Positions 47,087 to 55,996 of a stretch of DNA of 64,000 bases are shown one piece after another. This stretch comes from Streptomyces jeddahensis. Lineage in GTDB: Bacteria; Actinomycetota; Actinomycetes; Streptomycetales; Streptomycetaceae. Position 1 is the stretch's first letter. Each line of letters begins with the position of its first letter. Location: positions 1-64,000 of the forward strand of contig NZ_LOHS01000081.1 in NCBI RefSeq assembly GCF_001642995.1, given 5' to 3'. The translations under genes and the position numbers were made by a program. A model generated the notes under the pieces. The model ran no database searches and was not told where the DNA came from. It saw only the letters and a list, made by a program, of their open reading frames with translations.

Positions 47087-48601
47087 ATGTCTGAGTACGA
47101 CTACGTCGTCATCGGCGGCGGCACCGCGGGATCCGTGATCGCGTCCCGGCTGACCGAGAACCCCGACGTCCGCGTCGCCGTCATCGAGGGCGGCCCCAGC
47201 GACGTCGACCGCGAGGACGTCCTGACCCTGCGCCGCTGGATGGGCCTGCTCGGTGGCGAGCTGGACTACGACTACCCGACGACCGAGCAGCCGCGCGGCA
47301 ACTCGCACATCCGGCACAGCCGCGCCCGCGTCCTCGGCGGCTGTTCCTCGCACAACACCCTGATCTCCTTCAAGCCGCTGCCGTCCGACTGGGACGAGTG
47401 GGAGCAGGCCGGCGCCAAGGGCTGGGGCGCCGTGCAGATGGAGGCCTACTACGCGCGGCTGCTCAACAACATCGTCGCCGTGGACGAGGCCGACAGGAAC
47501 GCCATCGCCCGCGACTTCGTCGACGCCGCTCAGGCCGCGCTCGGCGTGCCGCGCATCGAGGGCTTCAACAAGAAGCCGTTCGACGAGGGCGTCGGCTTCT
47601 TCGACCTCGCGTACCACCCGGAGAACAACAAGCGCTCCAGCGCCTCGGTCGCGTATCTGCACCCGTTCCTCGACCGGCCGAACCTCGACATCTGGCTGGA
47701 GACCTGGGCGCACAAGCTGGAGTTCGACGGCTCGCGCGTGAAGGGCGTGCACGTTCGCACCAAGGAGGGCGAGGAGGTGCTCGTCAAGGCGAAGTGCGAA
47801 GTGCTGCTGTGCGCGGGCGCGGTGGACTCGCCGCGGCTGCTCATGCACTCCGGCGTCGGCCCGAAGGCGGACCTGGAGAAGCTCGGGATACCCGTCGTGC
47901 ACGACCTGCCAGGCGTCGGCGAGAACCTGCTCGACCACCCCGAGTCGGTCATCGTGTGGGAGACGAACGGGCCCATTCCGGAGAACTCCGCGATGGACTC
48001 CGACGCCGGTCTTTTCGTGCGGCGCGATCCCGAACACCAGGGCCCTGACCTGATGTTCCACTTCTACCAGGTCCCGTTCACGGACAACCCGGAGCGGCTC
48101 GGCTACGAACGGCCCGAGCACGGGGTCTCGATGACCCCGAACATCCCCAAGCCGAAGAGCCGCGGCCGGATCTACCTGACCAGCGCCGACCCCGAGGTCA
48201 AGCCCGCCCTCGACTTCCGCTACTTCACGGACGAGGACGACTACGACGGCCGCACCCTCGTCGACGGCATCAAGATCGCCCGCGAGATCGCCAAGACCGA
48301 GCCGCTCGCGAACTGGCTGAAGCGCGAGGTCTGCCCGGGGCCGGACATCACCGGCGACGATGAGCTCAGCGAGTACGCGCGCAAGGTCGCGCACACCGTG
48401 TACCACCCGGCGGGCACCTGCCGCATGGGTGCCGTCGACGACGAACTCGCCGTCGTCGACCCGGAGCTGCGGATCCGCGGCCTCGACGGCATCCGGATCG
48501 CCGACGCGTCCGTCTTCCCGACGATGCCCGCGGTCAACCCGATGATCGGGGTGCTGATGGTCGGGGAGAAGGCCGCCGAGCTGCTGCGGGGTGATGCGTG
48601 A
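47087..48601 (+). CDS. GMC flavoprotein, choline oxidase-like
   Basis: Oxidises choline to betaine aldehyde. 504 residues with FAD motif [18 protein letters not shown] at the N-terminus. [19 protein letters not shown] closely matches the segment of Arthrobacter choline oxidase in which His carries covalently bound FAD. Later stretches also match that enzyme: [16 protein letters not shown]-like [38 protein letters not shown] and VNPMIGV. Oxidase rather than BetA-type membrane dehydrogenase is therefore favoured; electron acceptor cannot be proven from sequence. The stop overlaps the next start. Confidence 0.9.
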   Translation: MSEYDYVVIGGGTAGSVIASRLTENPDVRVAVIEGGPSDVDREDVLTLRRWMGLLGGELDYDYPTTEQPRGNSHIRHSRARVLGGCSSHNTLISFKPLPSDWDEWEQAGAKGWGAVQMEAYYARLLNNIVAVDEADRNAIARDFVDAAQAALGVPRIEGFNKKPFDEGVGFFDLAYHPENNKRSSASVAYLHPFLDRPNLDIWLETWAHKLEFDGSRVKGVHVRTKEGEEVLVKAKCEVLLCAGAVDSPRLLMHSGVGPKADLEKLGIPVVHDLPGVGENLLDHPESVIVWETNGPIPENSAMDSDAGLFVRRDPEHQGPDLMFHFYQVPFTDNPERLGYERPEHGVSMTPNIPKPKSRGRIYLTSADPEVKPALDFRYFTDEDDYDGRTLVDGIKIAREIAKTEPLANWLKREVCPGPDITGDDELSEYARKVAHTVYHPAGTCRMGAVDDELAVVDPELRIRGLDGIRIADASVFPTMPAVNPMIGVLMVGEKAAELLRGDA

Positions 48602-49737
48602 TGAGTACGACCGTCGCTGCCCCCGTCGCGACCCAGACGCCCGCCGACGCCCCCGTCTTCTCCGTCGACGGCCTGTGGAAGGTCTTCGGCCCCAAGGCGG
48701 AGCGCGTGCCCGCCGACCCGGAGCTTGCCGCGCTCTCCCCGGCCGAACTGCGGCAGCGCACCGGCTGCAACGCCGCTGTCCGGGACGTGAGTTTCGACGT
48801 CCGCAAGGGCGAGGTCTTCGTCGTCATGGGCCTGTCCGGCTCCGGCAAGTCCACGCTCGTACGCTGCCTGACCCGGCTGATCGAGCCGACATACGGGAAG
48901 ATCGCCATCGAGGGTGAGGACGTCCTCGGCATGGACAAGTCCCGGCTGCGTGAACTGCGCAGGCGCCGGGCGGCCATGGTCTTCCAGCACTTCGGGCTGC
49001 TGCCGCACCGGTCCGTCCTCGACAACGTCGCGTACGGCCTGGAGATCCAGGGCGTCGGGAAGGCCGAGCGCCGCGCGAAGGCCGAGGAGGTCGTCGCCAA
49101 GGTCGGCCTCGAGGGCATGGAGCAGCGGCGGCCCGGGCAGCTGTCGGGCGGCCAGCAGCAGCGTGTCGGCCTGGCGCGGGCGCTCGCGGTCGATCCCGAA
49201 GTGCTGCTCTTCGACGAGCCGTTCAGCGCGCTCGACCCGCTGATCCGGCGCGACATGCAGGAGGAGGTCATCCGCCTGCACCGCGAAGAGGGCCGCACCA
49301 TGGTCTTCATCACCCACGACCTCAACGAGGCGCTGCGCCTCGGCGACCGCATCGCGCTGATGCGCGACGGCCGTATCGTGCAGCTCGGCACGCCCGAGGA
49401 GATCGTCGGGTCGCCCGCCGACGACTACGTACGCGAGTTCGTCCGGGACGTGCCGCGCGAGCAGGTCATGACCGTGCGGACCGCGATGCGGCCCGCGGCC
49501 GCGGACGAGGCGGGCCACGGCCCGGCCGTCGCGCCGGAGGCGACCGTGTCGGAGGCCATCGAGGCCGTCGCGCGCTCGGGATGCCCGGCGCGCGTGATGG
49601 ACGACGGGCGGTGCGTCGGGGTCGTCGACTCCGAGGCGCTGCTCGAGGTGGTGGCCGGGACGGGCGAGCACGGCGAGGGGCAGGTGGATGAGCCCGGCCG
49701 TCCGGCCGCCCCCGCCCCCGGCGAGGGGGTGGCCTGA
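48601..49737 (+). CDS. proV: Glycine betaine/proline ABC transporter ATP-binding protein
   Basis: 378 residues, energises betaine uptake. ATG 48601 shares its first base with the previous stop; GTG 48598 is an alternative. Walker A is GLSGSGKST, signature [15 protein letters not shown], Walker [13 protein letters not shown] and switch His in [14 protein letters not shown]. The insert between strand 1 and Walker A ([19 protein letters not shown]) is typical of ProV/OpuAA. The C-terminal 100 residues include a CBS-like region ([20 protein letters not shown]), which in OpuA senses ionic strength. Confidence 0.95.
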   Translation: MSTTVAAPVATQTPADAPVFSVDGLWKVFGPKAERVPADPELAALSPAELRQRTGCNAAVRDVSFDVRKGEVFVVMGLSGSGKSTLVRCLTRLIEPTYGKIAIEGEDVLGMDKSRLRELRRRRAAMVFQHFGLLPHRSVLDNVAYGLEIQGVGKAERRAKAEEVVAKVGLEGMEQRRPGQLSGGQQQRVGLARALAVDPEVLLFDEPFSALDPLIRRDMQEEVIRLHREEGRTMVFITHDLNEALRLGDRIALMRDGRIVQLGTPEEIVGSPADDYVREFVRDVPREQVMTVRTAMRPAAADEAGHGPAVAPEATVSEAIEAVARSGCPARVMDDGRCVGVVDSEALLEVVAGTGEHGEGQVDEPGRPAAPAPGEGVA

Positions 49738-49738
49738 C

Positions 49739-51712
49739 ATGGCTACCGCCTCCGCGCCCGTACCCCATACGGGAATCGCGGGCCTCATCAGAGGCCTGCA
49801 GCGCCGTCCGGCCGTCGGCAAGCTCCTGCTGCTCGCCGTCGTCGCGGCCGTCCTCGTGCCGATCGTCCACGCCCGCTGGGCGAGCGGAGCCTGGCCCGAC
49901 GCACTGACCGTCGACCTGTCGGGGCCGCTCGGCAGCGCCAGCGAATGGATCATCGACAACCGCGACAGCCACCCGCTGTTCCTGTACTTCTTCGGGCACA
50001 TCTCGAACGCCGTCACGCTGTCCGTGCGCGCGGTCTATCTCGCCCTCCTTGCCGTCGGCTGGGCGGGTGTCACGGCCGCCGCCGGGCTCATCGCCTGGCG
50101 CGTGGCCGGGGTGCGGCTCGCCCTCACCACCGCCGTCGCCTTCCTCGTCTGCGGGCTGCTCGGCATGTGGGTGCCCACCATGCAGACGCTGGCGCTCATG
50201 GTGGTGGCGGTCGTCGCCTCCGTCGTGCTCGGCGCGCTGCTCGGGCTGGCCGCGGGGCTGTCCGACCGTATGTACCGCGCGTTGCGGCCCGTCCTCGACA
50301 CCATGCAGGTCCTGCCGGCCTTCGCGTATCTGCTGCCGGTCGTCCTGGTCTTCGGCATCGGTGTCCCCGCGGCCGTCCTCGCCACCGTCGTGTACGCCGC
50401 GCCGCCGATGGCCCGGCTCACCGCGCTCGGGCTGCGCGGCGCCGACGAGGGCGTGATGGAGGCCGTGGACTCCCTCGGCGCCACCGCCCGCCAGCGACTG
50501 CTGACCGCCCGGCTGCCGCTGGCCCGCAAGGAGCTGCTGCTCGGCCTCAACCAGACGATCATGATGGCGCTGTCCATGGCCGTGATCGCCTCGGTGATCG
50601 GCGCGGGCGGTCTCGGTGACCGCGTGTACCAGGCCCTCGCCTCGGTCGACGTGGGTGCCGCGCTCGCCGCGGGCATCCCGATCGTGCTGCTCGCGGTGGT
50701 CCTGGACCGTACGACGGGTGCGGCAGGCGAGCGCATCGGCGCGTCCGAGCCGGACCAGGGCGCCCTCCCAGGCGGGCGCGGCTGGACGGCCGCCGCCGCG
50801 GTCACCGTCGTCGTCGCCCTCGCCGGGCGCTTCGCGGACCGTCTCGAGTGGCCCGACGCCTGGACCGTCGCCATCGCCGAGCCGGTCAACAACGCCGTCG
50901 GCTGGATGACCGACCACCTCTACACCGGCGTGCCCCTCGTGGGCGGCACCGCCGACTGGGCCGGCCACTTCACCACCTGGGTCCTGGACCCGGTCCGCGA
51001 CGGACTGCAGTGGCTGCCCTGGTGGTCCGTCTTGCTGATCGTCGCCGCGCTGGCCTGGCTGATCGGCACCTGGCGCACCGCGCTCACCGCGGTCCTCGCC
51101 ATGGCCGCGATCGGCGTGCTCGGCGTGTGGAAGCCGTCGTTGGACACGCTGTCGCAGGTCCTCGCGGCCGTCGCGGTCACCCTGGTCCTGGGCGTGGCGA
51201 CGGGTATCGCGGCCGCGCGCAGCGCTCGCGTGGACCGGATGCTCCGGCCCGTACTGGACGTGTTCCAGACGATGCCGCAGTTCGTGTACCTGATCCCGGT
51301 GGTGGCGCTGTTCGGCGTGGGCCGCGCGCCCGCCGTCGCCGCGGCCGTCGTGTACGCGCTGCCCGCCGTCGTCCGCATCACCGCGCAGGGCCTGCGCCAG
51401 GTCGACCCGGGCGCACTGGAGTCCGCCCGCTCGCTGGGTGCCACCAGCGGGCAGCAACTGCGCCAGGTGCAGCTCCCGTTGGCCCGCAGCGCGCTGCTGC
51501 TCGCGGTCAACCAGGGCGTCGTCCTCGTCCTCGCCGTCGTCATCATCGGCGGCCTGGTCGGCGGCGGAGCGCTCGGTTACGACGTCGTGTTCGGGCTCGC
51601 CCAGGGCGACCTGGCGACCGGTCTGGTGGCCGGTGCCGCGATCGTCTGCCTGGGCCTGATGCTCGACCGGGTGACCCAGCCGACCGAGCGGCACGCGAAG
51701 AAGGGAGCGTGA
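49739..51712 (+). CDS. Fused tandem glycine betaine ABC permease
   Basis: 657 residues, about twice the length of a ProW permease. Each half has its own hydrophobic lead-in and BPD-transporter core. The first half has PVLDTMQVLPAFAYLLPVVL and the coupling EAVDSLGATARQRLL; the second has PVLDVFQTMPQFVYLIPVVA and ESARSLGATSGQQLR. The EAA-like coupling loops are thus duplicated, so one chain could supply both permease subunits. The ATG lies one base after the proV stop, and opuAC follows one base after this stop region. Confidence 0.94.
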   Translation: MATASAPVPHTGIAGLIRGLQRRPAVGKLLLLAVVAAVLVPIVHARWASGAWPDALTVDLSGPLGSASEWIIDNRDSHPLFLYFFGHISNAVTLSVRAVYLALLAVGWAGVTAAAGLIAWRVAGVRLALTTAVAFLVCGLLGMWVPTMQTLALMVVAVVASVVLGALLGLAAGLSDRMYRALRPVLDTMQVLPAFAYLLPVVLVFGIGVPAAVLATVVYAAPPMARLTALGLRGADEGVMEAVDSLGATARQRLLTARLPLARKELLLGLNQTIMMALSMAVIASVIGAGGLGDRVYQALASVDVGAALAAGIPIVLLAVVLDRTTGAAGERIGASEPDQGALPGGRGWTAAAAVTVVVALAGRFADRLEWPDAWTVAIAEPVNNAVGWMTDHLYTGVPLVGGTADWAGHFTTWVLDPVRDGLQWLPWWSVLLIVAALAWLIGTWRTALTAVLAMAAIGVLGVWKPSLDTLSQVLAAVAVTLVLGVATGIAAARSARVDRMLRPVLDVFQTMPQFVYLIPVVALFGVGRAPAVAAAVVYALPAVVRITAQGLRQVDPGALESARSLGATSGQQLRQVQLPLARSALLLAVNQGVVLVLAVVIIGGLVGGGALGYDVVFGLAQGDLATGLVAGAAIVCLGLMLDRVTQPTERHAKKGA

Positions 51713-51713
51713 C

Positions 51714-52679
51714 ATGCGCGTACGCAAGCGTGTGATGGGCGCTGTCGCCGCCGGATGCGCCCTGGTGGTGCTCTCCGGCTGCGGCGCCGCCGACATGACC
51801 AAGGAGGCGTCGCCCTTCGCCAACGCGCAGGGTGCCAAGACCGTGACGCTTTCCATGCAGTCCTGGGTGGGCGCCCAGGCCAACGTGGCCGTGGCCAAGT
51901 ACCTGCTGGAGCACGAGCTCGGCTACCGCGTCGACACCGTCCAGGTCGACGAGGTCCCCGCGTGGGACGCGCTCAGCCAGGGCCGGGTCGACGCGATCCT
52001 GGAGGACTGGGGCCACCCGGAGCAGGAGAAGCGGTACGTCGAGGAGAAGAAGACCATCACGAACGGCGGCGACCTCGGGGTCACCGGCCACATCGGCTGG
52101 TTCGTCCCCACGTACTTCGCCGAGCAGCACCCGGACGTCACGGACTGGAAGAACCTGAACAAGTACGCGGACGAGCTGCGCACTCCCGAGAGCGGCGGCA
52201 AGGGCCAGCTGCTCGACGGCTCGCCGTCGTACGTCACCAACGACAAGGCGCTGGTGGAGAACCTGGACCTGGACTTCCAGGTGGTGTTCGCCGGTTCGGA
52301 GGCGGCGCAGATCACGCAGATCAAGCAGTTCGCCAAGCAGCAGAAGCCGTTCCTCACCTACTGGTACGAGCCACAGTGGCTCTTCGAGAAGGTGCCGATG
52401 ACAGAGGTGAAGCTGCCCGCGTACAAGGAGGGCTGCGACGCCGACCCGGAGAAGGTCGCGTGCGCCTACCCGCACACGCCGCTGCAGAAGTACCTCAACA
52501 CGGACTTTGCGAAGACCGGCGGCGAGGCGGCGGAGTTCCTGAAGAACTTCAAGTGGACCACCGAGGACCAGAACGAGGTCTCCCTGATGATCGCCGACCA
52601 GAAGATGTCGGCTGAGGAGGCGGCCAAGAAGTGGGTCGAGGGCCACGAGTCCACATGGAAGGCGTGGCTGCCGAAGTGA
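51714..52679 (+). CDS. Glycine betaine-binding lipoprotein
   Basis: 321 residues, OpuAC/ProX-type solute-binding protein. Signal peptide MRVRKRVMGAVAAGCALVVL with lipobox LSGC. Aromatic residues likely to form the quaternary-ammonium cage include MQSWVGAQANV, LEDWGHPEQE, GHIGWFVPTYF and YWYEPQWLF. It is the last gene of the betB - oxidase - ABC operon and is followed by a strong hairpin. Confidence 0.95.
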   Translation: MRVRKRVMGAVAAGCALVVLSGCGAADMTKEASPFANAQGAKTVTLSMQSWVGAQANVAVAKYLLEHELGYRVDTVQVDEVPAWDALSQGRVDAILEDWGHPEQEKRYVEEKKTITNGGDLGVTGHIGWFVPTYFAEQHPDVTDWKNLNKYADELRTPESGGKGQLLDGSPSYVTNDKALVENLDLDFQVVFAGSEAAQITQIKQFAKQQKPFLTYWYEPQWLFEKVPMTEVKLPAYKEGCDADPEKVACAYPHTPLQKYLNTDFAKTGGEAAEFLKNFKWTTEDQNEVSLMIADQKMSAEEAAKKWVEGHESTWKAWLPK

Positions 52680-52704
52680 CGCGGTGAGCGGAGTGGATGC
52701 GATA

Positions 52705-52747
52705 CCCCGTGCCGGGCGACCCCCCTCGCAGGGCGCCCGGCACGGGG
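52705..52747 (+). terminator. Terminator after the betaine operon
   Basis: CCCCGTGCCGGGCG (52705-52718) and CGCCCGGCACGGGG (52734-52747), perfect 14-bp stem with 15-base loop. Confidence 0.85.
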
Positions 52748-52801
52748 ACTCTCCGACGCCCGTGCGGGTGGGGACGGGTCACGGGCTGGGACGGTGACGG
52801 G

Positions 52802-53611
52802 TCAGGACGGTGACGGGCTGGGCGACTCCTCGTACAGCTTCGAGATGTCCACCGAGTCCTCCGCTGACGGCGTTTCCGCCGGCACGGGCTTGTTGTAGTC
52901 CTTGAACGTCGCCGTCACATCCTTGCCGTCGCCCTTCTTGGTCGACATCGCCGGGTAGGGGCGGCCCTCGGTGGCGACGTACACGGTGTGCGTCTCGCCG
53001 TCCTTCGTGCCCGTCACCGGAATGGTCGGGGTGCCGTCGACCGTCGTCGGCTGGCCCTTCCGCAGGCCCTCGACCTCGCGGGACTCCTCGGCGGCCTTCT
53101 GCTGGATCTCCTTGAGGTCGCAGACGGTGGCGAGCTCCGCCAGCAGACGGTCGTTTGTGGAACCCCGCATGTAGCGGTTCCTGAAGAGTTCGGCCGCGCT
53201 CTCGCCCTGGGAGCCGGGGAGCTGTGTCTTCCAGAACTGGTCGTCCGCTTTCAGCCAGATCCGGTCGCCGCGCTTGACGATCACTAGGCCGCCGGCGTCC
53301 TTGAACTGCATGGAGCCGGTGCAGTTGCCGTCGCGATCGAGGGTGAGGTCCGCGGCGGTGGGGTCGCCCCGGCCGACGTCGGTGCCCTTGCTGGCGGCTG
53401 TCGCACGGACGGACTGCGCGCTCATGAAGGCGTCGCGTGCTCTGTCAGTGATCTCTTGTGCGCTCAGGTCCTCGATACCGTCCTGGGCGCTCGCCGGTGC
53501 AATGGACGAGCAGAGGGGGACGGCGGCCAGCACCGTGGTGCATCCGGTGACCGCCAGCCGACGGCGGATCCGGGAAGCCCTGGGTTGGTCCGCGTACATC
53601 TTCGGGTACAT
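52802..53611 (-). CDS. Secreted LppX/LprG-like hypothetical protein
   Basis: 269 residues from ATG 53611, chosen because GGAGGTG lies about seven bases upstream. A signal peptide (RRRLAVTGCTTVLAAVPLCS...) ends near APASA-QDG; Cys residues are present but no standard lipobox. The mature protein (ARDAFMSAQSVRATAASKGT, LTLDRDGNCTGSMQFKDAGG, DRIWLKADDQFWKTQLPG) resembles the LppX/LprG-type fold of mycobacterial lipid-carrier lipoproteins; this is inference from pattern. The C-terminus is Ser/Pro. It is divergent from the HTH gene at 53751. Confidence 0.8.
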   Translation of the reverse strand: MYPKMYADQPRASRIRRRLAVTGCTTVLAAVPLCSSIAPASAQDGIEDLSAQEITDRARDAFMSAQSVRATAASKGTDVGRGDPTAADLTLDRDGNCTGSMQFKDAGGLVIVKRGDRIWLKADDQFWKTQLPGSQGESAAELFRNRYMRGSTNDRLLAELATVCDLKEIQQKAAEESREVEGLRKGQPTTVDGTPTIPVTGTKDGETHTVYVATEGRPYPAMSTKKGDGKDVTATFKDYNKPVPAETPSAEDSVDISKLYEESPSPSPS

Positions 53612-53722
53612 CGCGTACACCTCCAAATGCGGCATGTCACTACATCAGCCTACTTTTGGGGCACGAGTGGCGCATGGGGAGTCGCGAGGACCGGCCCCGC
53701 CCGGGGTTGTGGGGTTGTGGTC

Positions 53723-53749
53723 ATGCTCACAATTGTAGTAGTTCTTATA
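53723..53749 (+). promoter_or_regulatory. Promoter/operator of the small HTH gene
   Basis: The AT-rich stretch acaattgtagtagttcttat immediately before ATG 53751 includes the palindrome ACAATTGT and a TTATAC hexamer directly abutting the start. It is a likely promoter with an autoregulatory site; the transcript may be leaderless or start further upstream. Confidence 0.45.
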
Positions 53750-53750
53750 C

Positions 53751-53996
53751 ATGAGCGAGCAGGTGCACAACAGATTGGCGATGGTGCGTGCGGAGCGGAA
53801 AGTGTCGCGCCAGCGCCTGGCCGAGGCAGTGGGAGCCCACTACCAGACCATCGGCTACATCGAGCGGGGGCAGTACAACCCGAGCCTCGACCTGGCCTTG
53901 AAGATCGCGAGGTTTTTCGAGCTGCCGGTCGAAGCACTGTTCTCCCTCGAACCGTTCCGCCCGCTCACGGACGAGATCTACGGGAGGAAGCAGTGA
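53751..53996 (+). CDS. Small XRE-family HTH regulator
   Basis: 81 residues: MSEQVHNRLAMVRAERKVSR, then the helix-turn-helix RLAEAVGAHYQTIGYIERGQ and YNPSLDLALKIARFFELPVE. This is the compact regulator type found paired with a membrane protein. The stop overlaps the start of the membrane-protein gene (TGATG), so the two are coupled. It probably represses its own operon. Confidence 0.92.
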   Translation: MSEQVHNRLAMVRAERKVSRQRLAEAVGAHYQTIGYIERGQYNPSLDLALKIARFFELPVEALFSLEPFRPLTDEIYGRKQ

Positions 53997-54547
53997 TGAC
54001 CGAGCAGATGACACGCTACGACCGCCGCATGTTCGAGCTGATGAACCGTCCTGAGGCCGCAGTGCTGTACGCCACAGCGCGGCGCCGCCGCCTGGTGGTC
54101 GCCGCGCACATCGTGCTGACCTTAGCTTCCCTCGCGGCCTGGCTCGGCACGGTGCTCGGCGAGAGCGCCTGGGTCATGTACGCACTGCTGGCGCTGCTGC
54201 TCCCTTGGTGCGTGGCGACCGGTGTCATCAACGCCGCCACGCGCGGCCTGCTCGAACTGCGCCACCGCGCCCTCGACGAGCGCCAGATCGCCGACAAGCG
54301 CCGGGTGGTGACCCGCGCCCACCGGCTCACCACGTGGGTGCTGCTGGCCGCGGCGGCCGGCGTCGGCGCCCTCACCTGGCTCGGCGAGGTGGACACCGAG
54401 GCGCTGGCCTTTCCCGTGCTGTTCGCGGTGTTCGTCGTTCACTGGATCGCGCCGCTGTGGGTGGCCGGTCTGACGGTCGCCGATGGGCCCGTGGATGACG
54501 AGGTGGTGGGCGACGAGGCCGCGGCATCGCCGCCGCCAGCGGCCTGA
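53996..54547 (+). CDS. Membrane protein coupled to the HTH regulator; contains a TTA codon
   Basis: 183 residues with four predicted helices (about 33-50, 55-75, 105-122, 130-155). It begins MTEQMTRYDRRMFELMNRPE and has an acidic, Ala/Pro-rich C-terminus. No catalytic motif. Codon 43 (54122-54124) is TTA, read in Streptomyces by the bldA tRNA, so translation should depend on developmental stage. The HTH/membrane-protein pair resembles small regulator-partner cassettes in which the membrane protein modulates the regulator; that role is inference. Confidence 0.85.
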   Translation: MTEQMTRYDRRMFELMNRPEAAVLYATARRRRLVVAAHIVLTLASLAAWLGTVLGESAWVMYALLALLLPWCVATGVINAATRGLLELRHRALDERQIADKRRVVTRAHRLTTWVLLAAAAGVGALTWLGEVDTEALAFPVLFAVFVVHWIAPLWVAGLTVADGPVDDEVVGDEAAASPPPAA

Positions 54548-54634
54548 GCCCGGCCGGACTGCCGGGGCGGCCGGTGCGCTCCTGCTGGAGAGCAGGCACC
54601 GTCCGCACCGGCAGGACGACTGCACACGCACCGC

Positions 54635-55375
54635 TCAACGGGTCTGGTCGAGCCAGGCTCCGCGGAGCTCTCCCGCCACGCGGGACAGTGCGGCGGCCGC
54701 CTGGCGCTGCAAACCGGGACCGAAGGTCACGCGTGTGGCGCCGAGTCCGCCAAGTTCGCGCACGGATTCCCCGTCCGGCTTCGCCACCATGTTGATCGGC
54801 CCCTCGATCCCCGCCCGCAACAGCGGCAGTACGTCGACGGGCGCACCGATCGGGTACACGCAGTCCGCGCCCGCGGCGACGTACAGAGCGGCCCGCTCGA
54901 TCGCCCGGTCCGGGTCGGGGAGGCCTCGGATGAACGTGTCCACGCGGGCGTTGAGGAAGATCCGGTCGCCGGCGGCCTGGCGCACCTCCGCGAGCCAGTC
55001 GGCGTGCTCCCGCGGGTCCTTGAGGACGCCGCGGTGGGAGTCCTCGAGGTTGCAGCCGACCGCGCCGGTCTCCAGGAGCCGCTCCACCAGTTCCTTGGGC
55101 GGGAGACCGTAGCCGCCCTCGATGTCCGCGGAGACGGGGACGTCGACTGCCCGTACGATCCGGGCGACCGCCGCGAACATCTCGTCGGCGGGCGTCGCCC
55201 CGTCCTCGTAGCCGAGCGAGGCGGCGACGCCTGCGCTGGGTGTCGCGAGGGCCGGGAAGCCGGCCTCCTCGAACGCGTGGGCGCTGGCCGCGTCCCAGGG
55301 GCCGGGGAGGACCAGGGGGGCGCCGGGCGGGCGCCCGTGGTGCAGGGAACGGAATGTCTCGACAGGGCTCACCAT
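54635..55375 (-). CDS. Isocitrate lyase / PEP mutase-family enzyme
   Basis: 246 residues, TIM-barrel fold. PGPWDAASAHAFEEAGFPAL, ATPSAGVAASLGY, VSADIEGGYG (metal-binding Asp) and CNLEDSHRG fit the PEP mutase / 2-methylisocitrate lyase-like group. The KKCGH-type catalytic Cys loop of true isocitrate lyases is absent. The exact C-C or C-P reaction is unknown; related proteins include oxaloacetate hydrolase-like enzymes. It is transcribed leftward with the AhpD-like gene 52 bases upstream on the same strand, so a small operon is likely. Confidence 0.88.
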   Translation of the reverse strand: MVSPVETFRSLHHGRPPGAPLVLPGPWDAASAHAFEEAGFPALATPSAGVAASLGYEDGATPADEMFAAVARIVRAVDVPVSADIEGGYGLPPKELVERLLETGAVGCNLEDSHRGVLKDPREHADWLAEVRQAAGDRIFLNARVDTFIRGLPDPDRAIERAALYVAAGADCVYPIGAPVDVLPLLRAGIEGPINMVAKPDGESVRELGGLGATRVTFGPGLQRQAAAALSRVAGELRGAWLDQTR

Positions 55376-55427
55376 GCGGTTCTCCAGCTGCTGTGTGTAC
55401 AGGTACGACGCGAGGGCGCCGCCCTGG

Positions 55428-55949
55428 TCACCCGTGATCGCCCGGTCGGTAATGCCCCGGCACCATCCGCGTGGTCACGGCGAACCGGTTCCACGCGTTG
55501 ATCACGTTGATCGCCGCGATCAGCTGCGCCAGCTCGGCCCCTTCGAAGTGCTTGGCGGCCTTCTCGTACACCTCGTCCGGGACGAATCCGTCCGTGAGGA
55601 CGGTGACCGCCTCGGTCAGCTCGATCGCCGCGAGCTCCTTCTCGGTGTAGAAGTGCTTCGACTCCTCCCAGGCGCTGAGCTGGATGATGCGCTCCACCGA
55701 CTCGCCCGCCGCGAGCGCGTCCTTCGTGTGCATGTCCAGGCAGAACGCGCAGTGGTTGAGCTGCGAGGCACGGATCTTCACCAGCTCCAGCAGCGTCGGG
55801 TCCATTCCCTTACGGGCCGCGGCGTCCAGCCGGACCATGGCCTTGTAGACGTCGGGCGCGTGCTTGGCCCATTCGAGCCGGGGGCTGTGCTCGGGGGCGT
55901 ACTCGGCGTCCCGGGACGTGGTGGCGGCGGTGTTCTCGTTCGTCGTCAT
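55428..55949 (-). CDS. Carboxymuconolactone decarboxylase / AhpD-like protein
   Basis: 173 residues from ATG 55949. The AhpD core has LELVKIRASQLNHCAFCLDM with the redox-active CxxC and nearby His (HCAFCLDMH). Such proteins are alkylhydroperoxidase-like reductases with small thiol-linked activity. It lies head-to-head with a MocR-type regulator (47 bases between starts), which strongly suggests that regulator controls it. The short gap leaves little room, so the two promoters must overlap. Confidence 0.92.
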   Translation of the reverse strand: MTTNENTAATTSRDAEYAPEHSPRLEWAKHAPDVYKAMVRLDAAARKGMDPTLLELVKIRASQLNHCAFCLDMHTKDALAAGESVERIIQLSAWEESKHFYTEKELAAIELTEAVTVLTDGFVPDEVYEKAAKHFEGAELAQLIAAINVINAWNRFAVTTRMVPGHYRPGDHG

Positions 55950-55996
55950 GCCCTCGACCCTAGAAGCCGAGTAGCCCAGGAGTATGGTCCATTTCC

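Noticed and set aside
53445-53453. CTGTCAGTG within the secreted LppX-like gene
   Set aside because: Inside the gene body, without a -10 at N8 and without a downstream gene in that direction.
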